In this document: positions 1 to 10,254 of the stretch, one piece after another
Layout of the letters: each line of letters begins with the position of its first letter
Position numbering within the stretch: position 1 is the first letter of the stretch
NCBI GenBank assembly: GCA_963575745.1
Contig: CAUYUJ010010435.1
Span: 273,277 to 337,276 of the forward strand
Reading direction: 5' to 3'
DNA length: 64,000 bases
Source of the DNA: Prorocentrum cordatum
Taxonomy: Eukaryota > Sar > Dinophyceae > Prorocentrales > Prorocentraceae
Translations under genes and position numbers: made by a program
Notes under the pieces: generated by a model
Seen by the model: only the letters and a program-made list of their open reading frames with translations
What the model was told of the DNA's origin: nothing
The model's database searches: none

Positions 1-640
1 ACCAGGATTGACATCACTGACTGACCACGACATTTACAGCCAGATCTAGAAAGCCCCATACCGTGTATGGGAGCTCTGGGGGGCATTCTTGGGGGAGGGG
101 CCCAGCAATATCAGCACAGTCATCTACTGAGTGCCCACCTCAGCGTTCCCAAAGGAGGGTTCTCGGGCGTTTTGCTGGAAGTGTTCGGGGACACCTTGTT
201 TCGGATTATTTATGTTTTTTCGACGGTTTGCTTGCTTAGATTAGGCTTCTTGGGCGTATTCCTGGAAGTGTCTGGGGATCCCCTGTTCCAGGCATTTCTA
301 TGGTTTGCCCAGCGTGGCGTCCGTGAATGTATTATTGCGTGTTTGTTTATCTGCCGCTGCGCTGTACGAGCGCGTCGAGGGGCTTGGGCCTCGGGCACAT
401 CCTGGGTTCAGGATGGGCCCGGGCAGGGACGGCGCGGAGGCATCAGCAAGAGCGGCAAGAATACCGGAGGAGGGAAGGGACCCAGACCTGCGATGTCGCC
501 ATTGTTCAAGTTTGGCGCCTTTTTTGCGATGTCGTCGTCACGCCGCCTGTCTCGGGGGCCCCGGGATTCTCGAAGCTGGCCTGGGGCGAAAAATTTGTCC
601 CCACAGGTGGGGTGGATGACTGACTGGCAGTGCGCCGACA
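1..640. other. Opening stretch without a recognised gene
   Basis: Open frames here are short, overlapping on both strands and not protein-like. A degenerate duplication is visible at about 161-205 and 243-290 (both contain a CTGGAAGTGT core followed by CGGGG or TGGGG). It resembles the dispersed TCTTGG/GGAAGTGTCTGGG repeats found elsewhere in the window. I see nothing else. Confidence 0.5.
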
Positions 641-644
641 ACAT

Positions 645-1760
645 GACTTCTTTCCCAACCATCCTGTGGTGTTGGGTGCTCGTTTTGAAGAGACAGCGCC
701 CCGAGTCACTCACTCACTTCTTCCTCCTCCCCCTCCTCCCTCTTCCCATCCCTGCCTCTGCTCTCCGCGCCAGGCAACCATTTCGGCCCACCGCTCACAT
801 GTTTCGTCGCCCAGAGGGAGCTCCACCGAAGGTCCCAGTGGCTGTGAACGCATCCCGCTCCACCCAGCACGGCGGTTCGTGGCCCCATTGGGAGCTCCAC
901 CGAAGGCCCCAATGGCTGTGTACGCATGCGTCCCGCGCCACCCAGTACGGCGTTGCGTGGCCCCACAGGGAGCTCCACCGAAGGCCCCAGCGGCAGCGTT
1001 CTCGTGCGTGTCCCCCTCCCAGTACGGCGTTTCGTGGCCCGCAGAGAGCTTCATCGAAGGCCCCACTGGCGGTGTTCGCATGCGTTTGCCCCGCCCAGTA
1101 CAGCGTTCGTGGCCTCATAGGTGGCTCCACCGAAGACGATACTCACGTATGCGGTATTCACAGCTGCGCATGGTTGGGTCTGTCGTCAGGCTATTGACGC
1201 TGGGGGAATGGCGGTCTTTCTCCAACCATCCTGCAGTGTTGAGTCCTCGTTTTGAAGATGAAGCGCCCAGCGTCTCCGCTCCTCTCCTTCCTCCTCCCCC
1301 TCCCTCCTCTCGCCTTCCTCCTCCCCCTTTTTGCTTTTGTCCTCCGCATCCCATTTCGGCACACCCCTCACACGTTCCGTGGCCTCAGTGGGATCTCCAC
1401 CGAAGGCCTCAGCGGCGGAGTCCGCATGCGTTCCCCCCATCCAGCAAAGCGTTTCGTGGCTCCATTGGGAGCCCCACCGAAGGCCCCAGTGGCTGTGATC
1501 ACATGCGTTTCCCCCCACCCAGTACAGCGATTAGTTTGGGAGCTCCACCGGATGCCCCAGTGGCGGTGTCCACATGCGTTTCCCCCACCCAGTACAGCGC
1601 TTCGTGGCCCCACAGGGAGCTCCACCGAAGGCCCCAGTGGCGGTGTCCGCATGCGGGGACCCCCACCCAGCATAGCGCTTCGAGGCTCCATTGGGAGCTC
1701 CACTGAAGGCCCCAGCTTGCAGGAGGGGGGGGGCCTTGCGGTCATGGCGTCGCAGTAGCT
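645..1760. repeat. Satellite block K1 (76-78 bp units) with duplicated head module
   Basis: A head module containing CAACCATCCTG and CTCGTTTTGAAGA occurs at about 650-702 and again at about 1214-1262. Each head is followed by a CT-rich tract and then by tandem units with the core GGGAGCTCCACCGAAGGCCC. Unit starts near 876, 954, 1030 and 1106 give a 76-78 bp period, and the second sub-array runs about 1365-1718. A tail with GCATGGTTGGG at about 1168 is inverted relative to the CCCAACCAT of the head. The same organisation recurs at 24.36-25.51 kb. The long open frames across it are by-products of the repeat. Confidence 0.8.
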
Positions 1761-1884
1761 TTTATTCGCACTTGGTGGTTTCGCCTTGTGGATCGATCCG
1801 GCTCGAAAACTGATACACAAATGTTGGGGGAGGGGGTTCCGGTGTTCTACGATTTTGCTTGTTCAGTTCGCCACAGAAATAAAA

Positions 1885-1925
1885 GAATACATATAACATA
1901 CATATACGTATGTATATACACAGAC
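1885..1925. repeat. TA/CA-rich microsatellite downstream of satellite K1
   Basis: A short run of ATACATATA-type dinucleotides ends in ACAGACACC. A longer run of the same kind lies at 26155-26215, downstream of the second satellite block. The pairing suggests both belong to one composite repeat. Confidence 0.6.
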
Positions 1926-2097
1926 ACCCCCCTCCAACGGATTGTTCTTGGGCCGCAAGGGAGGGTGGCAGTGTTGAAATCGCCACTGAGGGCCAGCGAC
2001 TTTTTACACCGCCACCTTCCCCGAAGGTGCAGGCAGAGCTCGTCGGCGGGTGCCTGTGGATGCATTTTCGCGGCGAACTCCTTTCGTGACGAGCTCA

Positions 2098-2293
2098 GAG
2101 GAGGAGGAGGAGGAGGAGGAGGAGGAGGAGGAAGCGGAGGAGGAGGAGGAGGAGGAGGAGGAGGAAGCGGAGGAGGAGGAGGAGGAGGAGGAGGAGGAGG
2201 AGGAGGAGGAGGAGGGGGAGGGGGAGGGGGAGGAGGAGGAGGAGGAGGAGGAGGAGGAGAGAGGAGGAGGAGAGAGGAGGAGGAGGAGGAGGA
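2098..2293. repeat. (GAG)n array
   Basis: Nearly uninterrupted GAG triplets, with a few GAAGCG and GGGGAG variants. Polyglutamate, polyserine and polyleucine frames across it are translation artefacts. The following 220 bp stay open on the plus strand but have no recognisable domain. Confidence 0.95.
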
Positions 2294-2934
2294 GAAGCAC
2301 GACGGTCAAAACAACCAAGACCAAGCTCTCCGACGTCGCGACTCTTCCTGCGGGCGCCGGGAGTCCTGGACCTCTGCCGGGCGACAGACGTGTCGTCCCG
2401 AGCCGCTGTCTGACGCCGTCGGGGGCCCTGCTGGGGCCTCCGGGCTCCGGGCGCCGAAAGAGGCACGAGCACATGCCGCCGCGCTACCTGCAGAGCACAG
2501 GGGCGACGTGAGGGGGGTGTAGGCCCGAGGCTCGAGGCTCGGGGCTTTCCCATGCTTGCGTCGGCTCGTGGCCGTTTTCCAGCTTCGGGACGCCTTTCAG
2601 CGGCTGCGCCTCGCCGTGGGCGTTCCAGGGGTGCCCGCATCGTCCCGAACGGCCGCCAGAGAGCCGAGTTATGATCCAAATCCCACGGGGCAACGTTAGA
2701 GGCGGAGTAGGCAGGCCTAGGATAAGGAAAGTTCGTGCCAGAGCGGAATGCTCGTGGCGCCCGACACATCGTGCAGCCCCGCCAGTTTGCAGAGACTCTT
2801 CACTTTCACCCTCATCTTGAATTGCCTTCGCTCTAATTCTGGATGGGGATAAGAGGATATGTCCTCACCTTGCCTTCGATCTAATTCTGGATTCTGGATT
2901 AGTCCTCACCTTGGACAGCGGCAGGGCGGCATAG

Positions 2935-3070
2935 GCTTAGGGGAGGGGAGAGCTTCGAGACCCCCAATCGCCTGTGCATCGCCGATAGGGCACTGAGTCG
3001 ACCCCGCCCAGGAAAGTCTGGTTTCGCTCGCGGGGGCCCGTCGCTGATCTATAGACGCCACCTCTTTTCA
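2935..3070. repeat. Dispersed repeat N, copy 1 (diverged)
   Basis: It contains GACCCCCAATCGCC and a GTCGCTGATCTAT segment matching the better-preserved copy at 12899-13080. A third copy lies at 5968-6105. The ends of this copy are eroded. Confidence 0.5.
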
Positions 3071-3401
3071 AGAAACCCTCTCCCCTCCGCGTACCCGCTT
3101 TTGCGCGCCGCCAACTGCCGTCCCCTCAGAGCGTTTCGGAACGCTCCGAGACGGCCGCGGCGGTGCCCGAGACATCCTCCAAAGCCGCGGGGTCTCAGGG
3201 CTCCTTGATTCATCCTTGCCCGAATCGACCCTCGTCCTGGCTTCTTCGTGCAGGTACAGGGGGGAGGAGAGAGAGGGCGACGAAGAGGGCGCGGAGAAGG
3301 GGGAGGGGAGGGCGGAGGGCGGCGGGGAGGAGGAGGGGCAGGCGCGGGAGGGGCAGGAGGCTCGAGGAGGAGCCGGGGGGGGGTCAGGCGTCCCCCCTCT
3401 T

Positions 3402-3531
3402 GGCATCGCTCGGACGTGTGCATGTTTTTCTCTGCGAGAACCATCGAGGACCATCCTGCACCATCGAGCATTTAAAAAAACACGCACGACATCGAAAAAA
3501 ATGCATGGGAACTGGATGTCCGAGCGACGGC
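3402..3531. mobile_element. MITE-like fold-back family A, copy 1
   Basis: The left arm GGCATCGCTCGGACGTGTGC is mirrored by the right arm, which ends GTCCGAGCGACGGC. Between them are the conserved GAGGACCATC motif and A-rich CACGCACGA stretches common to all six copies in the window (13320, 18515, 56917, 60270, 62429). There is no coding capacity. This copy is the most diverged. Confidence 0.8.
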
Positions 3532-4160
3532 AAGCCCTCCCCCTGCCTGCAGCCCCCACGTCCGCCCGCGGGGAGCGTCACAGGCGGTGGAGTGCGAGCG
3601 GGCCCTCGCGGAGCTGGACGCGGAGCTCGGCGCCCGCAGGCGGCAGGCCCCCCCCCCCCCCGGCCCTCCCCCCACGGGGGGGGCCGCGCCGCCTGCCGCC
3701 CTCCGCCCCCAGGCGGGGGGGGTGGGCAGCGTGATGGGGGCCCGCTGAAGCCGGGGGCCCCCAAAACGGGGTGGTGACCACGCCGTGTGGTGAGCCGCTG
3801 GGGGTTCGGGGTCACCGCACGGGTCTGGGGCTCGCACGGGTCTGGGGCTCGGGTCGTTCTCCGGGGACGTCTCGGGCGGCAAGGGGCCTCCGAGGTCCCC
3901 AGGACCGTGCGGTGACAGACCGTGCGGTGAGGCCCTGGGGGATCTCGAGGCCACCGCACGGTCTGTCACCGCACTGCTTCGGGGCTCCGACTGGGGAGAC
4001 GGGGTTCGAGGCAAGCGGGCGGGGGTCCGTCAGAGCGCCGGGTCTGTTGCGGGGCTCTGCAGGGCCAGGCGTCGCGCAGACCAGGGTGCGGGCCAGGGAG
4101 GCGCAGGCCCGGGCTCGGGTGCAGGATCCTGCAGGAGCCTGCAGGGCCTGACCGATCTGG
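3532..4160. other. GC-rich stretch with short repeats, no gene
   Basis: Runs of C and G at 3645-3725 are followed by scattered copies of CACGGTCTG and CGGTGACAGACCG at 3815-3985, partly in inverted orientation. No credible protein frame was seen. Confidence 0.5.
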
Positions 4161-4163
4161 GCT

Positions 4164-4341
4164 CTCCAGATTTCGTAATAAAGGAGGGGGGTCTCATTTC
4201 GGGGGGGGGTCTCTTCCAGGCTATCTGGGAGGGCCTGGGGGGTCTGGGGACGATATTTTGGAGGGTTCTCCCACGGGAGAGGTCTGAAATGGCTTGTCTT
4301 GGAGGGTCCAGACCCCCTCCCTTTTATTACGAAATCTGGAG
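4164..4341. mobile_element. MITE-like fold-back family F, copy 1
   Basis: About 178 bp. The terminal inverted repeats start CTCCAGATTTCGTAATAAAG and continue into AGGGGGGTCT, nearly perfectly mirrored at the right end. The interior is GGGTCTGGGGACGAT-rich. The second copy is at 23296-23475. The flanking dinucleotides CT and TT do not show a target duplication here. Confidence 0.85.
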
Positions 4342-4499
4342 TTCGTAGTGACCCAGGTCAGTAGTTCCCCCGCGTGAAGGGAGGGTGGGCCAACCGAGGG
4401 AGCCAGAGAGAAGCCCGGGCGCGCCAACACGAGCGTGTCCCCGTCGGTCGTCGAAGGCAGGTCTTTCTGGATGTTGGCTGCCCAGGTGGGCGAGGCAAA

Positions 4500-4672
4500 A
4501 AAGGGAGGTCGACTGCGCCGGCATGGGCGCGTAAGCTGCGCTCGCAAGGTCACGCGAAAGCGCCCGCGTTTCCAATGCAGCGTGTTGCGTTGGCGGCTTG
4601 CGGCTTGCGTGAGCCGCCGCGTAAGGTCGCTGTGTCATCTCGCGTGAGACCTTTTTTGATCGTCGCGCACGT
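4500..4672. repeat. Dispersed repeat H, copy 1
   Basis: It shares the order GGCGCGTAAGCTGC, AAGGTCGCTGTG, ATCTCGCGT and GATCGTCGC with 12306-12470. No coding capacity and no clear ends. Confidence 0.55.
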
Positions 4673-4675
4673 CTC

Positions 4676-4815
4676 AATCGACTTCAGGCGCCTTCCTACG
4701 TTAAGACTCGAGTGGTGTTCCCTCTTCCCTGCTCTTAGGCAGCGGGGTGAAGCCCAACCTACGTTCCACGCCGTCCTACTTCATGTTTCTACCCACTCCT
4801 TCCGTCCGACGCGTA
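4676..4815. mobile_element. MITE-like family E, copy 1 (diverged)
   Basis: It carries CGCCTTCCTACGTTAAGA and the right-end block CTACTTCATGTTTCTACC found in the better copies at 53132-53318 and 62019-62201. The terminal repeats are eroded. Confidence 0.55.
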
Positions 4816-5389
4816 TCGGGTCTAGCCAGGATCTGGGTTAAGGGGCGACGGCTGGGCATTGGGCCCCGAAGTCCAAATATGGATTGGAAGCACTGAGCCA
4901 GGTCTGCCGTGGCTGGTTCTTCTTCTTGTGACGGCAGTTCCGGTCAGTGGAATGGGGCGGGGTTGGCGTCCCCCAGTACATTTTGAGTAGGGTCGAGGGT
5001 CAGAAAGCGCCTTCCTCTGCAGGGCCACCAAAGAAGGGACGTCAAGGTGGTCAAACGCCGCGTTGGTTAAGCCGACGAAGATGTGCAAAGTCCGCACACT
5101 CGCTCATATCCAAAGTTTTGGCTTGACGCCGGATGGGGTGCACCAGTCTCGGCTTGACCGAACAGGTAGGTTGCGCCCCTTGACGTCCGTTTCGGGTGTT
5201 CTGCAGGCCTGACCCCCCTGCCCTGCACAAAGTACACCCCGCTCCACCAGGTCCCACCGAGCCCAGTCCCGCCAGCGTCCGAGCGTAGCCTCGTCCTGGC
5301 CCGGCGTCTGCGGCCACTCCTCGTCGTGGCTCGGGCGGTCAGCCGTTTCAGAAGAAGGACTGGGCGCTGAAGCTGGCCGTGGGCCTGCG
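4816..5389. other. Unassigned stretch
   Basis: No recognisable gene. An open frame of about 90 codons on the minus strand (4822-5097) has a mixed, non-repetitive composition. It has no domain I know and no convincing splice sites, so it is not annotated as coding. Confidence 0.4.
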
Positions 5390-5561
5390 CTTCAGTCGGG
5401 CATGCCCCTCTACAGGAGGAATATTCAAAGATAGTCCAAGCACAGTTTGGGGACGATGTTTAGATCTTTTGTTCCACAAGAGATCGAGTCTTTTTTTGCT
5501 GGGGGGTGAATTTGTAAGTTTCGTCCAAAATCTGCCTGTGGGAGGACATGCCTGACCTAAG
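5390..5561. mobile_element. MITE-like family G, copy 1
   Basis: The left end CTTCAGTCGGGCATGCCC is followed by CTCTACAGGAGG. The right end GGACATGCCTGACCTAAG is the diverged inverted counterpart. The interior is less GC-rich than the flanks and contains the family motif GGGGACGATGTTT. Six copies occur in the window. Confidence 0.75.
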
Positions 5562-5751
5562 CCTGCGCCCACGACGCCGCGCCGCGGCGGACACGAGGGA
5601 GGATGGGCTCATCGAGGAAGCGCAGAACTCGAGTACCCAAGCAAACAAGCCAGGCGACATCGGCGCCATAGGACGCCTGTCCCAACCCGTGGATCCGTAA
5701 TGCATGTGAGAACGAGGAGGAGGGACAGCAAGGTGTGAGAAGAGGGCGGGA

Positions 5752-5845
5752 TGAGGAGGAGGTGCACGAGGAAGGAAGATGAGGAGGAGGAGGAGGAGGA
5801 GGACGAGGAGGAGGAGGTGGAGGACGACGACGACGACGCAGACGA
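5752..5845. repeat. (GAG)n/(GAC)n array
   Basis: GAG triplets pass into GACGAC triplets. Low complexity, not coding. Confidence 0.9.
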
Positions 5846-5967
5846 CAAGGGGGAGGAAGGAGGCGTGATAGGAGGATGGTGGCCTTGGCAGGTTCCTGCT
5901 CGCGAACCGCCCGGGCTTCCCGTTCGTGTGCCCGAGCAGCTCACGGTTCAATGCAGCAACCACCAGT

Positions 5968-6105
5968 CGCCCAGTAATCGCCGATGGGATTTGCTAGCCC
6001 ACCACTCCCCGGAAGGAGCGTTTGGATTCGCCATCGGGGGTATGTCATCGATTTGTGGGCGATGTTTCGCCGATTCAGGGTCGATGTTCCCCCCCTGAGC
6101 TGGTC
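5968..6105. repeat. Dispersed repeat N, copy 2
   Basis: It contains AATCGCCGATGGG, GGCGATGTTTCGCCGATTC and GTCGATGTTCCCCCC, in the same order as at 12899-13080. Confidence 0.6.
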
Positions 6106-6296
6106 CCCCTCTGTCGTTCCCCCTTGCTTTGGGGCTCATGGAAGAGCTGCGGTGTTGGTCGCCTTAGGGATCGATAAGTCGGCAGCTCTTCCCCCACGGA
6201 AGCCCGCAGAAGCAAGTCGGCGGCAGGTCCGCCTGCGGAAGTAAAGTATTGACTTGGAAGAGATGCAGTCAATCTATCGATGCAGTGTTGCGGGAC

Positions 6297-6475
6297 GGGA
6301 AAATTACCACAGCCACTTCTTCTTGTTTGCGCCGCCTTCCAGCCTGCCGACAAAGAAGCAGTGGTTGTGGTCATTTCCCTGGCGCCAAGCTCAACGAAAA
6401 TGACCACAACCACTGCTTTGTTTCTGCGGGCCGGAAGGCGGCAACAAAAGAAAAGCAGTGGTTGTGGTCGTTTTC
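6297..6475. repeat. Complex fold-back with four copies of a 22-bp module
   Basis: The module AGCAGTGGTTGTGGTCATTT and its complement alternate at about 6299-6320, 6354-6379, 6396-6419 and 6452-6474. The segment could fold into two successive hairpins. Probably a MITE or a nested pair. No coding capacity. Confidence 0.75.
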
Positions 6476-7370
6476 ACGCCCCGTAAGGGTTTCCGGAATC
6501 TATCATTTGGCAACTTCTGCCAATCCAGTAGTGGCATATGCTAACCCTTCTGTTGCAGCAGCTGTGTGCGCCTGGCCCCCAGTCGGTGACTGCAAAGGGT
6601 GTGGTCACGCCAGAGTGTGGCTTGCGGTCTGCGTCGCCGGGGCTCGGGGGACACCGTCCTCGCCCTGCCTCCCAGGGTGCGGGTTGCGCACCACACCTCT
6701 TGCTGACCGCATCTCTCGGAGTCGCCGACCTGAGATGGCCGGGCGTCTGAGTCCCCTCCTCGTAGTTCTTGCGCTGGCGGGGACGATCGGTGGTGGTCGT
6801 GGCGGCCCGAGGCTCAGACAAGGTCACTTGCGTGGCATCTCCCCTCCCCCGCCCCCTCCGTTGCCTTTGCAAACGGTTCTGGGCCGAAAAGGCGTGCATG
6901 TCAATCCCGATCTGCGTACAGTCCAGAGTTCCTTTCGGGCCTCGCGACACCCCACACTCCTTGCATGTAAGTAAACTTCCCGGAATCTAGAACAAAGGCC
7001 TCAATGAGTTTTGGTTTCCCTCGATTCGCGCTGGAGCTGTCGAGGGTGTTCCAGATTTGCTTGGACATACTCAGGTTTACACTGATCCACCTGGAGTGGC
7101 TTTGGCTCGATGCATGTGGCTTTGTCCTCGCAAGTCGATTGGAGAGGATGTCGTCGATCATGAAGAGGGAGGGGGTCGTGGGGGGCTGAACGACTTCTGC
7201 TGCTCGTGACAGCGAGAGGCGGCGGCCTTCTTGTTCCGCCCCCGAGGCCGTCCGGGCCCTGGCCGCCCGCGCCGCCGCGCGCCTCACCGCGTCGCAGGGC
7301 GGAGGCTGGAAGCCCGGAGGCGGCGGGCGCGGGGCGCGGCGGCGGCCGGCGCTGCTGGGACGCGGAGGAG
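6476..7370. other. Unassigned stretch
   Basis: Unique-looking DNA with short overlapping open frames on both strands. No conserved motif, splice pattern or repeat family was recognised. Confidence 0.4.
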
Positions 7371-8046
7371 GAGGAGGACCACGAGGGGGGGGGGGGAGGA
7401 GGACCACGAGGGGGAGAAGGACGAGGAGGAGGAGGAAGAGGAGGAGAACCACGAGGGGGGGAGGTGCACCACGAGGGGGAGAAGGACGAGGAGGAGGCGG
7501 AGGAGGAGGAAGAGGAAGATGATAAGAGAAGGCACCTCTGCAGTGCGATCCAACCAAGGACGAACCTCGAGCCAACATTTGCTCGGCGGCCTGCAGCCTA
7601 TACGCGAAACGGCGCGAGAAGCGTGACGGGCAGACCCCCCACCACCAGGTGTGACATCGCCCCGCGCCCTAGCGAGGCGGAGGAGCAGCTGGAGGAGGAA
7701 AAGAACCAGGGGGAGGATGAGGAGCAGGAGCAGGAGGAGGAGGAGGAGGAGAAGAAGAGAAGAGAAGGAGGAGGAGGAAGAGGAGGAGGACCACGAGGAG
7801 GAGGAGGAGGAGAAGGAGGACCACGAGGAGAGGGAGGAGGAGGAGGAGGAGGAGGAGGAGGAGGAGGAGGAGGAGGAGGAGGAGGAGGAGGGGGAGGGGG
7901 AGGTGGAGGAGGATCAGATAAGACCTGTCTGCAGTGCAATCCAACCATGGACGGAGCTCGAACCAACATTTGCTGGGGCGGTCTGCGACCTACAAAAGAT
8001 TGGCACGTGAAACGTGACACGCAGACCCCCCCACCAGGAGCGACAT
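7371..8046. repeat. Tandem duplication of a GAG array plus 115-bp tail
   Basis: Two consecutive units consist of a GAG array (7371-7525 and 7676-7915) and a following tail (7539-7650 and 7930-8046). Both tails contain TCCAACCA, CCAACATTTGCT and GTGACGGGCAGACC or GTGACACGCAGACC. The unit is about 390 bp. It indicates a recent segmental tandem duplication; the array lengths have since diverged. Confidence 0.75.
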
Positions 8047-8065
8047 TACAGGGTCAGGCGATCGC

Positions 8066-8250
8066 AAACATGGATCAAGGTGGCGTGCATTAGCAACGGG
8101 TCCCGCTTCCATGGGAAATCGCGGACTTCCGCCGCAAAACGATCGGCGGCACTGGTCGCATTTTGGGGAGGGCGCCTCCCCCGGTCCATGGATTTGGCGA
8201 CCGCTCGCCAGATCCATGGATCGGTATTGCATGTTTTGCGCGTCTCCGAA
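8066..8250. mobile_element. MITE-like family O, copy 1
   Basis: The ends CGCAAACATGGAT and ATTGCATGTTTTGCG are inverted. Inside are GGTCCCGCTTCCATGGG, GGGGAGGGCGCC and two ATCCATGGAT palindromes. Copies at 57045-57200 and 61617-61800 share the same order. Confidence 0.7.
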
Positions 8251-8394
8251 TTGCCTAGCTGCCTGCGGCCAGTCGCCGCCGTGCCAGCCCAGCATCTTGC
8301 GCGGCGAGTGTTCGGGGGGCACGGAAGGCCGTCACGTGTAAAACCTCGTTTTTCTTGCTTTGGGGGAGCCGTTACGAGGATGATGCGGAGGAGG

Positions 8395-8895
8395 ACACGG
8401 ATGCGGAGGGAGGACCAGTGTAAACCCTAGCCGCATCAACGATTTGCAGTAAATTGTCCCTCGAAGTTCTCTGTCCACTGGTCTTTACAGGAATTTATTT
8501 TCATTGAGGGAAGTGACCACTTGAAAGACAACCGTCTGAGAATCCTCAACCGTACCAAAGCACAAGTCCTGAGATTTCAACGCCGCGAATCAACATGAGT
8601 GTTGCGTCCTGATCCCTAAACCGCGTCAGAACACCATTATTTGGATGTCAAGACCACGAGTCAACGTGGCTGTTGAGCTCTGACCGCCCTAAATTGTGCC
8701 AGAACCCAGCATTTGTGAGAGTGCAAACATACGAGCCCTTCAAGCTGTCACAGATTTTTCATATGAATGTGTGCGGCGCTATGGTGAGAAGCACATCTTG
8801 AACAGAAACAGCACTCCATCCTTGAAACTGTCGTCAACTCTTGAAACGAACTCGCGCGGCGCTAGGGCGAGAGCCACACTGTGACAACGAGTGTG
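8395..8895. repeat. Composite repeat M, copy 1
   Basis: Degenerate units with the pattern CAACGCCGCGAATCAACA and GTGCCAGAACCCAGCATT are followed by GGCGCTAGGGCGAGAGCCAC units. The same two modules in the same order make up 15190-15880. Confidence 0.6.
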
Positions 8896-8995
8896 CGTGG
8901 CGGTGACCGTGGTCGTCACTGCTTCGACGACTTGGCGCTGTTGGCCCGTCGCCCAGGGCGTTCTGGTCTTCACCCAGGTCGTGTTTTGACGTCAT

Positions 8996-9238
8996 GTGCG
9001 GACGCCTTACCTGGATATGTTTCCTGTCCATGGCTTACCTTATGATGTTCCAAGCTGCTTTAACCTCGACCACCAGGAAGAATTTCGAGCAGCAGCAAAG
9101 GACCGAAACTCGAGGGTTTTCACGTGTCGGGCCCTGGGAGACACTCGTCCGAAACTCTATCCACACTCTTTCGACGCTTTTCCCGTGCTCGAAATTATTT
9201 CTGGGATGTGGTTCTCAAGTACGATGGGAGCGACATAA
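8996..9238 (+). CDS. Possible orphan exon or gene remnant, function unknown
   Basis: An 80-codon frame (starting GTG, no ATG) reads like ordinary protein rather than repeat, with balanced residues such as VHGLPYDVPSCFNLDHQEEF. A possible splice acceptor CTTCACCCAG lies about 20 bp upstream of it, and the frame ends in TAA. I do not recognise a family. There is no adjoining coding sequence in the window, so it may be a captured exon or chance. Low confidence. Confidence 0.25.
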   Translation: MRTPYLDMFPVHGLPYDVPSCFNLDHQEEFRAAAKDRNSRVFTCRALGDTRPKLYPHSFDAFPVLEIISGMWFSSTMGAT

Positions 9239-9414
9239 GGCTGGTTGTTCTTTCCTGTCGCGCTTAGCGCTCCGGCCCGCGAAGACCAGGCGTCGGGATC
9301 TAAACGGTGAGGAATTCTGGAGTGGAGCGCCGAGATCGCCCTACCGACGCGTCTGGGGTCGCGACGAGGAGGAGGCAGGATGAACGCCGTCGTCACTGTG
9401 TGAAGAGCCCTCAT

Positions 9415-10020
9415 GGATCTCGTTCGCGCTGTCTTGGAGCTGTCTCGGCCTCCTGTGAGGCAGTCTTGCGGGTTTGGGGGGGCCCACTGTGGCCACCTTT
9501 GAGCCCTCTTGCGCCGTCTTTGAGCTCCCTCGGGCCGTGCTGGCGCCCTCTTGGTGTCATGGTGGGTGTCTGGGGGCCGCCGTGGTGCCGTCTTGGCGCC
9601 CGGTTTGACTGTCGAAGGGGCCTTCCAAGGCCGTCGGATCCCCCATGGGGGCCTTCTTGGGTTGTCTTGGATGCATGTTGGCTCATCGTGGGGTCCTCGT
9701 GGCCCATCTTGGGACACTCTTGGGGACTTATTGTGCCGTCCTGGCACCATCGCGGTGTTTTTTTTTTGCCGTCTTGAGCTCACGGAAGCTCGAAAAAGCT
9801 AGAACTCGGAAACGCATCAGAAACACAGGAAGTAGCAGAGTTTGGTTTCTTCGGCCTTTATTGGAGGTCATGTTGTTGTTGATGCTGCTATGGGCCCTCG
9901 TGGAGGCATCTTGGGCCGTTTGAGACCATATTCGGCAGCCTTCAGGCCATCTTGGACCGTCTTCGAGGCATCTTGGGCCATCTTTGTGTCCTGGGTTGCC
10001 TGCGTGGGCAGTCTTGCAAG
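9415..10020. repeat. Dispersed TCTTGGG-rich repeat P (long copy)
   Basis: A degenerate short-period repeat of the type GGGCCGTCTTGG or GGGGCCTCTTGG. It is the commonest dispersed repeat in the window, also at 12575-12725, 17325-17590, 29875-30065, 37990-38200, 45440-45620, 53330-53500 and 62620-62945. The copies at 38.0 and 45.4 kb lie inside probable introns. Confidence 0.7.
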
Positions 10021-10254
10021 CTCCAGACGCGGGTCAATCGTTGTCTTCACGAGGAGACGTAGCCACGGGAGCGCGGATCCATAGTTTTGTTCACGAGAAA
10101 TCGCGATCTCGGGAGGGGGCATGCACGCAGCATTCTTGTACAAGGGGGGGCGCTGAGTAAGTGCAAGATGTACTTCGGGGCAGCACGGGATAGGCCCCAT
10201 GACCGCTCGAGGGCAATAGCTAAAACAGTGGGCAACCAATCAACGACGTCGTCT

